From Buxus sempervirens (Eukaryota; Streptophyta; Magnoliopsida; Buxales; Buxaceae): a DNA stretch of 64,000 bases. The stretch lies in assembly GCA_947561395.2 (NCBI GenBank), contig OX387183.1:7683883-7747882 (forward strand). The letters run 5' to 3'. The notes beneath the pieces were generated by a model, which was not told the origin of the DNA, searched no databases, and saw only the letters and a program-made list of their open reading frames with translations. Below are positions 11,692-22,069 of this stretch, piece by piece (position 1 is the stretch's first letter; the number at the start of each line of letters is the position of its first letter). Both the position numbers and the translations under genes were made by a program.

Positions 11692-13448
11692 ATGGGTAAG
11701 AACAAGAAGGATGTCGTGTCCGATAGTTCTTCTAGTGGCCCATCGCGTCCTGCCAAGGCCTTCCTCATATTCAGGTGATGAAGTATAAACTGATAAAGCA
11801 TTGTTGTTTTACTCTCCAAACCCGAACTAAGTGGATTTCTAATGTTATGCTTACTTCTTACATAAATGAGTACCTTGAAACAATTCGGGAGAGTAGGTCT
11901 TCCATAAATGTCACGACGGTGAGTTGGTTAAATTGCTATATATTAGTTGATAATGTTTACAGTGTCAATTGTAATAAATATAGTTGCATCACTATTTTGT
12001 AGATCACGCAGGAGGCACAACGGCTATGGAAAGCAATGGATGATGGTGCGAAGCAGAAGTACAAAGATTTATACAATGATAGGCGGACAGAGTGGTTGGA
12101 AGCGGCCCCGACTCCAACAGGAAAAATAAGAGGAAAGGTATAACTTGATTTCTTGAACATTATGAATGTTTTGTATGCAGTTGCGTTATACTAACACATG
12201 TTGGTCTAAGTGTAGGCGTCTCTGGGAACAAGATGCTCCCCAAAGCGATTTGTGCATTTCGTGACTTCACTTGACGAGGACCAGTGACGTGTAGTTGTTG
12301 AGATAGGATTTGGTTTTCTTCTCCAGATGCGCTGCACATCCCTATGTGTGAAGCTTTGCGCCTGGTTAGTAGACCACATCGATGTACATAGTCGTAGTTT
12401 GAGGATTGGTTCCTCGGTTGTCCCCATTACCCCCGCCGCTGTAAGTACCATCTTGGGCCTTAGGAGCGAAGGGCCCAAGGTTTTCATAGATGGTCCCATT
12501 GAGCAGCTTGCCCAGCTTCGTGCAAGCTTTACTTTTGATAGGCATGGCATAGCACTAAACGATATAGAGTCCAGATTGGCCACTCTAGGGTCCGGCCATG
12601 CCTTTCAACAGGCATTTGTACTATTTCTTGTGGGATGTTTGTTATGCCCGGGTTCGAACCCACATGTGAAGCTTCATTTTCTGCATGCCGTAGCTAATAT
12701 TAGTAGGGTTGGGCAGTACCATTGGGGTGCATTTGTACTTGATGTGTTGTTTAATGAAATTGTGAAATATCGAGAGAGAAAAAAAACCAACATTGGTGGA
12801 TGCCTCCTATTTTTACAGGTATGTTCGTCTCTGATTTGTTTTTAGTTGTTTCGTTGTATTGGTTCAAGGCGACAAGTATATGCTGAAAACACCATGACTT
12901 CCCATATTTTCTTAATGTTTCAGCTTTTCTACTATGAAGTTGTACGCGTTGGTGATATTGAATCAAGTCGTCCAACGCCACGTCTGGGGTGGTGGGACGA
13001 CGATCGTGTAAAGGCACGGGAGAAGGCTGAAAAATCAGCGGACGGCTATGGCAATGGGGAGGTAAACCATCATTTTATATGCCCCTTCATATTCTTCATG
13101 GTCTATTGTGGATGGGCTATTAATATAGTGTAGTCGATGTAGGTGGTGGCACTCACGGTGCGTGCTGAGGAAGGAGATAGAGATGTTGATGAAGGACCTA
13201 TTCCAGGGATTGATCCAGTAAGACTTGTCACCCCCTACGTTGGTCATCGGCGTTGTTGACATGTTTTACACTGTTCTAAATTATGAATACTTTGTTGTTA
13301 GGCATCCCAAGAAGCGTTGGATCGCATGCGTGCATCATTGCGCATGATGCAAGACGAGTATAAGATGGCTATTGCTTATGTATCCCAAATGGGTAGGCAA
13401 GATGGTATGTTCCGCACTAGACCTGGTTCCGAGAACCAAGTCTTGTAG
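11692..13448 (+). pseudogene. HMG-box gene joined to a plant-TE domain; interrupted
   Basis: Exon 1 (11692-11774) encodes MGKNKKDVV then RPAKAFLIF. Further exon-like pieces encode YINEYLETIRES (to about 11918) and ITQEAQRLWKAMDD plus KQKYKDLYNDRRTEW (12003-12137); together these read as an HMG-box DNA-binding fold. The next exon (12216-12818) carries RCSPKRFVHFVTS, IGFGFLLQMRC, KLCAWLVDHIDV and ILGLRSEG, a region familiar from N-termini of plant transposon-borne Ulp1-type proteins. It is followed by LFYYEVVRVGDIES with RLGWWDDDRV (12924-13061), 13143-13217 and a final exon (13302-13448, stop at 13446). Two problems suggest decay: an in-frame TGA after DEDQ near 12286, and exon 1 and exon 2 phases that do not close at any clear acceptor. 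Orientation matches the transposase. Confidence 0.6.
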
Positions 13449-13941
13449 GTACATAGTCGTAGTAGAATTGTATAAATACTTCACGACATGTGCTTACTGT
13501 TCTTGTCATTCAAACTTGGTTTTGTTTCGTCTTTGTTCTTTATAGTTACTTAAGTCAATGTTTGTGTCTGTGAATGTAGGTCCAGGTGCAAAATGAGGAA
13601 GAAGACTGGCTTTGTGAAATCTCCATCAAGTTATCATTTGGGAGTAAAGGCTACAGGTAGCATGGTGCTCCCAAGTGAATGTTTCGTATACTATTATATT
13701 TTTGTTTTTTCCCCCTTTCACATCATAATACCAATGAGTAAGTTTGTTTGGACATTTGTAATTCTTTCTTTTAGTTGCTCAATATGTTGAAGTTTATTTT
13801 AATCATATGCTTCTTGTACCATGTTTGTGCATAATGAAGGATTATATTGTTTCAGACATCTCAATTTGAACCCATGTGACCACCACTGCCTTTTTGCAAC
13901 TAGTAGGGGGTCTTTATGAATCTCCTCCTTTAGTTCCAGCC
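13449..13941. other. Spacer in the MULE interior
   Basis: This follows the HMG-type gene and would contain its 3' end. No motif or coding frame is recognised up to the captured TTL fragment. Confidence 0.35.
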
Positions 13942-14315
13942 CATGCATAGGTTGCAAGTATTGGAGAGGCATGTGAGCAGATGTTCTGATGCCAGAAAGA
14001 CTGGTGATTGGAAGAGTGTACTGAGGGAAGTAGATGCTGCCATTGCTACTGGAGTAGATTCTTGTCCTCAGGTAAATTTCCTGGTTCTAATTTTAATTTT
14101 TTTAGTTTGAGGCAATCAATTAGAGTGGAAGAAATTTCCGAGGGCTTAAACTGTATGAATGGACTTTACAGCTGTTTGCATGTAGAACAGAAGCTCTTTT
14201 GAAGCTCCACCAGCTTGAAGATGCTGAATCCAGCCTATCAAATATACCCACAGTTGAACCATCCTCACCATCATGCTCCAAAACTAGGTTTTTTGGGATG
14301 CTCCTTTAGTTCCAG
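13942..14315 (+). pseudogene. Captured fragment of a TTL-type (TPR-thioredoxin-like) gene
   Basis: Two exon pieces separated by a clean intron encode a TPR segment. The first ends at 14071 and carries SDARKTGDWKSVLREVDAAI then ATGVDSCPQ. The second starts at 14172 (after ttacag) and carries LFACRTEALLKLHQLEDAES then SLSNIP. This word pattern fits the central TPR region of plant TETRATRICOPEPTIDE THIOREDOXIN-LIKE proteins, which are host proteins and not transposon proteins. There is no start codon, upstream TPRs or thioredoxin-like end, and the frame ends soon after. It is best explained as genomic DNA captured by the MULE with its intron retained. Another TPR protein cannot be excluded. Confidence 0.6.
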
Positions 14316-15908
14316 CCTATATAGCTCACATGCCTCTCCATGAAAGTAGAACGCTTATCGGGTTACGGAGTTAAATGCTAAAAGAGATGCCTAAAATGAG
14401 GGCGGCCGGAAGCACAGCTCATGGTTTGGTTGGCATTCGGTTTGAATTATATTTGATGGGGAGAAGATGAAATAAATTTATTGCGAGGTATCTAAAGGTG
14501 CCGTTATTCCTAGCCATGTTACATAGGATCTAATGAGATGTAATTCTCCATTTGTTGCTGCATTTGAAGATGACTGCCTCAATTATGAAAGGGACTCGAG
14601 TTACAGCAGAAGGTGTTTTTCTTTTTCCTTTTTTTCCTGTTTTTTGAGGTTGAGATTCTGTAACTTTATGAGGAGACAGCTATGATTCTTGTGAGTAACA
14701 GCATTTGATTTACCTTGAATGTTTTACCTTGCTTTTAAATGGAGTTGGTCGTGGTACCACATGATGGACCCCTACAATTATAATAAATATTGGATTTCTT
14801 CAGTCGTATGGAATCTGGGATGTCTCTCAAATTTATTGAGCCAGTGCATTAAAAGTGCACCTAACGGCTACATTTCATCAAGCTGCCACAACAAGATAAC
14901 ATTTAAAGCAACTACTTTATCACAAGAGTTGCTTTGCATTTGGTCATCTGTAGCATTTATAGCTATGGCATGTTTTTGGGTTTTGGTTTTTCTTATTGTT
15001 ATATTATGTTATCTTCCCAAGGGTTTTCTGACATGCTTTTGCTGTGGTTTTTACTCTTTTTGCTCAATCCTTGTGGGTACCTTGTACTTTTTCCCCCTTT
15101 TAATATTTAGGTTTCTCAAACATTCAAATGTACACATTTGTCGTAAGTGGAGTTTTCCAGTCAACAGCTATAGATTTCTGCAATAAGAAAATATACAGAG
15201 TTGTGTGATTTAAATGCCTGTATCTAGTTGTGTGAATTAAATGCTTGTATCTAGCTGTATCTAGCTGTCTGAGTCATTAGATAAACCCAGAAATTTTCGG
15301 ACAGGCTACGAAGAACACTGGCTGTGTGAAATACTACATGTTTTGTTGCCACTTCTTGCTTCATGTGCTCTAGTTTTTGCTTCCTAAATGAAGAGTGATT
15401 GAGGCCTCCATTTTCACTTTTTCCTTTATTCCTATTTTCTGGGCACTATATGATGTAAGTTCTTTTTCATTAGACCTTTAGTGAATGTGAACATTGTATC
15501 AAACATAATGTTCTTTTTTCATGAAAATGGAAATAAAACTACTTGTAGGTTCTCATACATGGTCTTTAGTTACATATTAGTAGCACTTTTAAACTAAAAC
15601 TCAACGATAACCACACCAAACATGCATCTCCATCACCGATAAACCAATTCATTCGTCCAGTTTAACTTTGTCAATGTCGTGAAGCAACTCACGGTATATG
15701 TCGGACATCCTTCTCGCATGGTCACACTCCTCTTGCAATAGCCGTCATTCTAGTTCCCATGCCCTTGGTTGTCTTTGTTCAGTGTTTTCTGCATCGCATG
15801 AATTCAACGATTCACCCTTTTCTACCCCAACTTCGTTCAACCAGGAGAAGAAATGACATCTTTGTTCGCCCTGGAAATACAATGACATGAAGATCAATTA
15901 GGAAGTCC
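14316..15908. other. Unassigned MULE interior
   Basis: No gene is supported. A 155-codon plus-strand frame at 14719-15186 is rich in hydrophobic residues but has no motif, and its AT-rich composition suggests chance. The sequence near 15600-15870 could be distal 3' sequence of the minus-strand GRF gene. Confidence 0.35.
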
Positions 15909-16347
15909 CTAATTTGCAAAATATCTCATGTGGGAGGAACGTATTCGAGTGCTATACAACTCCACACATACTTCAAAAGGACATCGGTAAAATCTTCTCC
16001 CTTTGTTCGTTGGAGTTTTTGCGGTTAACACACGGCATGGTCCCCTCCCACATTCACACAGAAATAACTCATCGCACCAGACAAAATACCCACATCCATT
16101 CCCACCATTGCCCTGTAAGAAATAATGCATTTAATTTAGACAGTCTTATAATAGTTGAATGGCCAGATTCGTAAAAATGCATACTTACAGATGATGGACA
16201 AGTGAAAAAATAACGCCCTGGATTACATGAGGTGTGGGAGAGTTTTCTTTTAAGCATCTCTTTCCAGCATGGACATGGGACTCGAATGTGGGGATCGGTA
16301 GCCTTTGGAGAAACTTCCATTCTTCCTTCGCACAAAGTGTAGCGCAT
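15909..16347 (-). CDS. GRF zinc-finger protein (two exons)
   Basis: Exon 1 runs 16347 to 16189 and exon 2 16112 to 15909, joined over a GT-AG intron (donor gtaagt, acceptor ttacag) with phase preserved: CPSS then GNGGNGCGYFVW. The 120-residue product has two GRF-type units. The first has CPCWKEML, NPGRYFFTCPSS and GCGYFVWCDE; the second has CECGRGPCR and TPTNKGRRFYRCPFE. GRF fingers bind nucleic acid. The ATG at 16347 is chosen because upstream codons run toward the satellite array; a longer frame to 16512 also exists. It lies downstream of, and on the same strand as, the Ulp1 gene. Whether it is a separate gene or the 3' part of a longer transcript is unclear. Confidence 0.6.
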
Positions 16348-16512
16348 AATTGATTCGCTTGAAACACTTGTATTTATAAACAAGTCGGAAGGCAGGCCCA
16401 CATGAAACACGTTGGTTGTATTAGGAGATGCGAGCGCCACAAATATGAGGGGACTTGACCTATTTACTAAGGACTCGACCGTACTTGACGTACGACTCAA
16501 GTACACCAACAT

Positions 16513-17400
16513 AGGACTTTTAGTAGGAGGGACCCGAGCAATTTTACATGGGACTTGAGGTAAGGATTGGCGACACCACGGGACTCGAGCTATTTAACAT
16601 GGGACTCGAGGTAAGGATAGGCGAGACCACGGGACTCGAGCTATTTTACATAGGACTCGAGCAATTTTACATAGGACACAAGCAAATTTACCTGGGACTC
16701 GAGGTATTTTACATGGGACCCGAGCTAAGTATACACCTGTATCGAGCAATTTTACATATGACTCGAGCAATTTTACATGGGACTCGAGCTAAGTATAGGT
16801 GGGACTCGAGCAATTTTACATGGGACTCGAGCTAAGTATAGGTGGGACTCGAGCTAAGTATAGGTGGGACTCGAGCAATTTTAAATGGGACTCGAGCTAA
16901 GTATAGGTGGAACTCGAGCTAAGTATAGGTGGGACTCGAGCAATTTTACACGGGACTCGAGCAATTTTACATGGGACTCGAGCTAAGTATAGGTGGGACT
17001 CGAGCAATTTTACATGGGACTCGAGCTAAGTATAGGTGGAACTCGAGCTAAGTATAGGTGGGACTCGAGCAATTTTACACGGGACTCGAGCAATTTTACA
17101 TGGGACTCGAGCTAAGTATAGGTGGGACTCGAGCAATTTTACATGGGACTTGAGCTAAGTATAGGTGGGACTCGATTTAACGATAGGCGGGACCACGGGA
17201 CTCGAGCTATTTTACATGGGACTCGAGCTAAGTATAGGTGGGACTCGAGCAATTTTACATGGGACTCGAGCTAAGGATAGGCGGGACCACGGGACTCGAA
17301 CTATTTTACATGGGACTCGAGCTAAGTATACGTGGGACTAAAGACACGTGGGACTCGAGCAAAGGATACGTGGGACTCGAGCTAAGGATCTGTTGGACAC
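16513..17400. repeat. 21/22-bp satellite array built on GGGACTCGAG
   Basis: Roughly forty units begin gggactcgag. Two flavours alternate: one continues caattttacat (21 bp) and the other ctaagtataggt (22 bp), often giving a 43-bp higher-order pair. Edge units are degenerate (ggcgggaccac, aaggatacgtg). Each unit has an XhoI-type CTCGAG palindrome. The plus-strand frames running through it (repeated GLE and FYMGLE words) are translations of the repeat, not genes. It lies in the MULE interior between the GRF and Ulp1 genes. Confidence 0.9.
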
Positions 17401-17908
17401 GAACTAGTTTTGAGATCACTGCTGACTTTGGATAAACATGTAATCGCAAATATATTATATGCAAAGATATTCAGGGATATGGACCCCTACTAATACAATA
17501 CCCTCGCTTGAAACCAATATATTATATGCAAAGATAATAATAAAATATCAACAATTATAAAGATCTAATAATCATTATCACATGGTTTTGATCAGTAGAC
17601 AACCTTAAAGTTATGCCAATCGGACTTTACATCCATCCCTTCTTCTCCCCCATTTCTGTAATCCCCGTCCTTTTCGTAGTCCTATTCACGATATGGAAAA
17701 TAGTACGCATCCACATTCTCATCAATTACCTGTACTGGATAGATCCACGCTTGCTTGCATACACAGAAAAATGTTGTAAGCAGACAAAGAGACATCATGA
17801 AGGACACCTAAAAGAAGGTCGAAGCTAGCATCAGGATCATTGGTGCTAAGACAAATGACTTAAAGTTAAAATAGACTTACAATAGGGATTTTTCCTTAAG
17901 CATCTCAC
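17401..17908. other. Spacer downstream of the Ulp1 gene
   Basis: This AT-rich stretch would be the 3' untranslated region of the minus-strand Ulp1 gene. The word atattatatgcaaagata occurs twice (17449 and 17519). No coding frame is recognised. Confidence 0.35.
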
Positions 17909-20527
17909 TTAGAACGGGTACTTGATTCCGTTTGCAGGGTGGAGCAATAGGTATGCTAACAATTCATGCCGAAAGTGTCCAATATTTTCCTGTTACAATT
18001 TAAATGAATCACTTGCCATAAACAATTGTGTAAGTCTTAACCACATCAAGTTGCATAGGAAAATATATACTTGCCTGCCCAAACCTAGTCGACAATTGAT
18101 GCCCATCCCAATATTCCATGTGCTTCATTACAAATACACCACAATCGTCACTACACAACAAATGGAAAAGATCAAGAGAAGGTAGACATGGCAAATAACT
18201 GGAAAATACAGGTGTTATTGGGGGTAAGGTAAAGCTATAATTCAATGTAGTAATTATTCATGATCGAACAATAATTAATTCATGTTTTTACCCACTGTAT
18301 TTAATGCATGTAATATTATTGCAACAATAAGGATACTTTTAATTTCATTTCAAGATTTATTCTTCAGTAAAAATCACCATTATTCAGATGATAATACCCC
18401 TAGCTAAAATAATTTTAATAATTTGAATTACTAAGAAAATCCAAATAAATTAGACTCCTCCAATACTTATCTTGCTAAAAAATTTTAATAATTGGAATTA
18501 TTTATATCATAATACCCAATGATATACCTATAATATTTGAGTTTCAATCTCAACGACTAAAAGAATGTAGCACCCCGGAACCAGGTCGACCCATATTAGG
18601 TTTATATTGGCTCCTGGGCGCTAGCTTAGGGCCCAAACTAATGAAAACGAACTTCAGAACTAACCAAACACACAAAAATAACCTTCTAAAATTTTTTCAG
18701 AAAAACGGCTATATAACGCCTGTACATACAAGTATGGGCTAAGCCCTTAAACACAAATGATCACCTAATAAACACAGTTTATTGATCCACTCAAAAAAAC
18801 TAAACCATCCAGATATACAACAAAAATAATCTCACTAAGTTTACATCCTCTCTCCATCTTCCCATCTACATCCTCTTTGAGCTCCACAGGTTGCTTATTT
18901 GGAAATAACCAAATAAGCAACCTAAGGGCATTATCCAATATCTGTATAATGCTCATCTAACTTACGGTAACATATGACTGATAAAATTGGGGACTTACGA
19001 ACTACTTTGACAGGGCACGGACACAGGCACCAGTGGCCACTCCTGCACTCTCTTGTCACAGCCACGTTTAAGCTCCTCAAAGACTTTTGCAAAAAACTTT
19101 GTCTGCGATGAAAATTGAACCATTCAATATCAAATTATATAATACATTGAAACTATATAGTTCTTTACATACCAATTTCGTTGATACAGCACGATAATCA
19201 CCAATCCGACTCTTCGGTACCGAATCTAGCACTTCGACCCGCTGCTCCTTGATGTTCAAAACAACCAGGAACCAATGGTTCCTCCTCAAGATCGATAGGA
19301 AAACCTATCAAATGACAATACAAGGTGTACAAGGCATTAATAATTATGTAAATGAGAGTACTAAAATATTCGAAGTTTATCATACCATATGACATCGAAG
19401 CAAACTACATCCTACAACATCTCGTGAAAATTGACGTCGTACAGCATCTTCTACAGTCAATGTTCCTTTTAGAATTGCAGCCTGTAAATCACAAGTACAA
19501 TATATTAGTCCGCTGTAGTACTCCATATGCATTGATAATTAATTATTGTAAGCGTCCTAACATATAATCCTGTATACGTACAGATGTGTAGGGTGTAATA
19601 TAATGACGACGGATAGTTGATGAATGTTCTCGCGTCGATTTGACACGGGCAAGCACATAAATGTGCATAACCTATTCCACAATCACCTTAGTGAGAAAAC
19701 TAATCCAAGTACCATTGTAACCTAAAACAAATGATACACTTTCAATACAAAAAACTGACTAGGTCGCTAACCCTTTGTCGTGGACAAAGACCAACTAGCT
19801 CGAATCGAGTCGCATAGCAATCACCGAAATCAACAAGTTTTTCCTTGCATGCGTCAATTCCACTTATAAGGCCAAAAAAAAAAACAACCAACTATGAACA
19901 CAATATTGAATGGTGTAAATCTCTTAATTACAGTCAATCACAGAAGATATATACTTACATCGGCGACCCCCCTGTCATGGCATACATCCACGCTTTTGTC
20001 TCTTGTTCAGGTAATGGGGGGAATCTATGCGTCTCAACAAAGGGTGACCTCAATTTATGTACAAGGTGCTTTACTCGCTTCCCTCTACCTCTGGGACAAG
20101 ACTGAATCGTACTTGGACCCTCAGATGTAGTTGCGGGCTCATCGTGTGGCACACTTCCAGCAAAAGGAGGAGATGAACACTCTGGGTGTGCATCAAAAGT
20201 GCCATCGCCATCTAGAGGTTGTGGAGGAGGCACATCATCCGTAGAAGGCCAGTCGGGCTCAGCATCTGGAGGTGGTGGATGTTGCTGGGAGTGGCTTAAA
20301 GAGGCAGCAAAGTCGGTACAATGCCGTGTGAAGTCACAGGCAAAGCCGATCATACGAACAATGTGACTCCGTAATACCTATGACAATGAAAACATATTGA
20401 TGAAAGGAGATGTATAGAAGAATTTGTAAAATAAAAGAAATAATGCAATGGCTTGCCTTACCGGATCTATATCTGTTGGCACGTGAGTCTCATCATCTGC
20501 CCGCTCCTGATCCCATGCAAAATCCAT
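17909..20527 (-). CDS. Ulp1-type SUMO protease (C48), spliced
   Basis: This is a cysteine protease of the family that removes SUMO from proteins. Exons I can place are 20527-20462 (MDFAWDQERADDETHVPTD), 20377-19959 (Pro-rich, phase-matched), blocks near 19870-19780 (SGIDACKEKLVDFGDCYATR), 19680-19590 (YVLARVKSTREH) and 19480-19400, then 19289-about 19170 with NHWFLVVLNIKEQRVEVLDS, then to 18999 (EELKRGCDKRVQEWPLVPV, PCQSSS). After a roughly 850-bp intron comes 18150 (DDCGVFVMKHMEYWDG). A final exon starts near 17985 (NIGHFRHELLAYLLLHPANG) and stops at 17909. The catalytic His, Asp, Gln and Cys are all visible. The last intron appears to use a GC-AG donor (CAG|GCAAGT). It converges on the transposase half of the MULE. 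Confidence 0.82.
18566..18845 (-). repeat. LTR-like relic inside the large Ulp1 intron
   Basis: Read on the minus strand it begins tgtaaact and ends ccggggtgctaca. Its middle (gggcttagcccatacttgta, then aggcgttatatagcc) matches the region about 50-150 bp into the solo LTR at 49033-51516. It is far shorter than that LTR and I see no flanking duplication, so it is either an internally deleted relative or a fragment. It sits between the penultimate catalytic (Gln) and Cys exons and would be removed by splicing. Confidence 0.5.
18888..18923. repeat. 15-bp perfect inverted repeat (hairpin)
   Basis: aggttgcttatttgg (18888-18902) is exactly complementary to ccaaataagcaacct (18909-18923) across a 6-nt loop. 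It is located in the same large Ulp1 intron, just beyond the LTR relic. Its function is unknown. Confidence 0.7.
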
Positions 20528-22069
20528 GCCTAAGGCACATAACATTCACACACAAAATATGATTTTAAACTTTAATAAAAGATGCCACCTTGCCTCATTC
20601 CTGTTTAAACTCAAAAGAACATATCTCTGTCTATAATAGGCTAGCTTCAAGAAAGCAGGACAAAAATGTTAAATGGTGGAACTGTGCAATCGGATTTTGT
20701 TAAGAATAGATTAAAATGTTCCATTTGATTTCAAGTTTCTTTTGTCTGATGAGCATGATGTCGATCACTTTGTTAAGACTAAAGCTGGTGCAAGTAAGGA
20801 GGTGATTGTCGTAGAGGGTTTCTATTGATTTATGTTAGGAAGGGCTGGCCCAAATGTGGGGCTTGTACATATTGTGCTTATCTATAGGTGTGAGCTTGGG
20901 CTGCTGTTCTCACTTTTGTTTTTCTATTTCTATTTGTAACGATATTCTTTTTACTTATTAGAAAAAATGAAACTGACTGAGTTGTATAGAAATTGATTTA
21001 TTGAAAAAGTTCACATATATGCCAGATAGTAGATATTTTTGCAGTTACCATATTTATTATTATGATTTAGATGAATTTAGGTTCAATGCTTTGAAAATAT
21101 AGTTCTTTTTTTCATTACTGTTTTTCTTAAACATGAAAAGATAGTCGTTTTTATGAGGGTTCTAAGCTTAGAATTCAAATCAGTTGGGGTGAATAAGATT
21201 TGATTTGAATTATGGGATTCAAGTCATAAATTCTACGTTTTTAACAATAATGGCTTTTTACTTGTGTCCATTACTAGAGATAAGGGAGGCTAGGCATTGT
21301 GCTTTATGATTCCTAGGTTTAAAACAAAAGCAAGTGTTCTTTGGGGTTCAAAGTCACTTATGCATAGAGCTTGTTTTGATAATTTTATTGCTGGCCGTAA
21401 ATGAGCTAAAACACTAATGCCTTCTTGGTTTTGTTGATGAAGTTATATTGTCTCTATCAAGTTCTTTAGTGGGTTTAATGGCTAAAATTTTATGGCGGCA
21501 GTAATTAGGGAATACAAACATTTTTTCATAAATTCTAGAATATCTGTGATTATACCCCAAAACATGGAATCTATCAGTACTATGATATCCCTAAACATGG
21601 AATCTCTTAGTACTTCATTTACTTACAAACATACTAGATAGGTGGTGCATTTCTCCAAGCATCTTAAAGAATGAAAGGCTCAACACACATTATATGAAGT
21701 TAGCTTCCAATAACAACTCTATCATTTCCTGAACCAAGAAATAGCCAAATCCCACTCCATGATGCGAAAGGACGTCTAAACTCACTTGCCTTTCAAACAC
21801 ATTGCTAGAGTGCACAACTTAGTGCTAACAGAATTCTCCTCTTCAATAGGCCCAGAGAATACATGGACAACGTAATCAAAGATTTCAAACAAATTATGTA
21901 GACATGCAGCCTTTAACATTTGGACTTGTTTCAGTGTAATGGAGCTGCTTGCTCGCTTCTATAGTTGGACAACGATGGTCTAAACATTTACTACAACCAA
22001 TATTCGAAAAACATGTCAAAAACTCATATTCAAATTCGAAAACCCCCATTTCGCTAAGGCAAACAACCC
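20528..22069. other. Spacer between Ulp1 gene and right terminal repeat
   Basis: No gene is recognised. The sequence is AT-rich with many stops on all frames. It would contain the Ulp1 promoter and leader, together with the adjoining terminal repeat. Confidence 0.35.

Noticed and set aside
12645-12662. tRNA T-arm-like word gggttcgaaccc
   Set aside because: It lies inside the coding exon of the HMG-type gene, and I found no acceptor, D or anticodon arms around it.
14719-15186. 155-codon hydrophobic frame as a membrane protein
   Set aside because: AT-rich composition alone gives such frames; no motif, signal peptide or neighbouring context supports it.
16513-17400. CRISPR-like regular repeats
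   Set aside because: Units are adjacent with no unique spacers and the context is a plant transposon; it is a satellite.
16548-17435. Plus-strand open frames through the satellite
   Set aside because: They only translate the repeat unit, with no codon or motif signature of a real protein.
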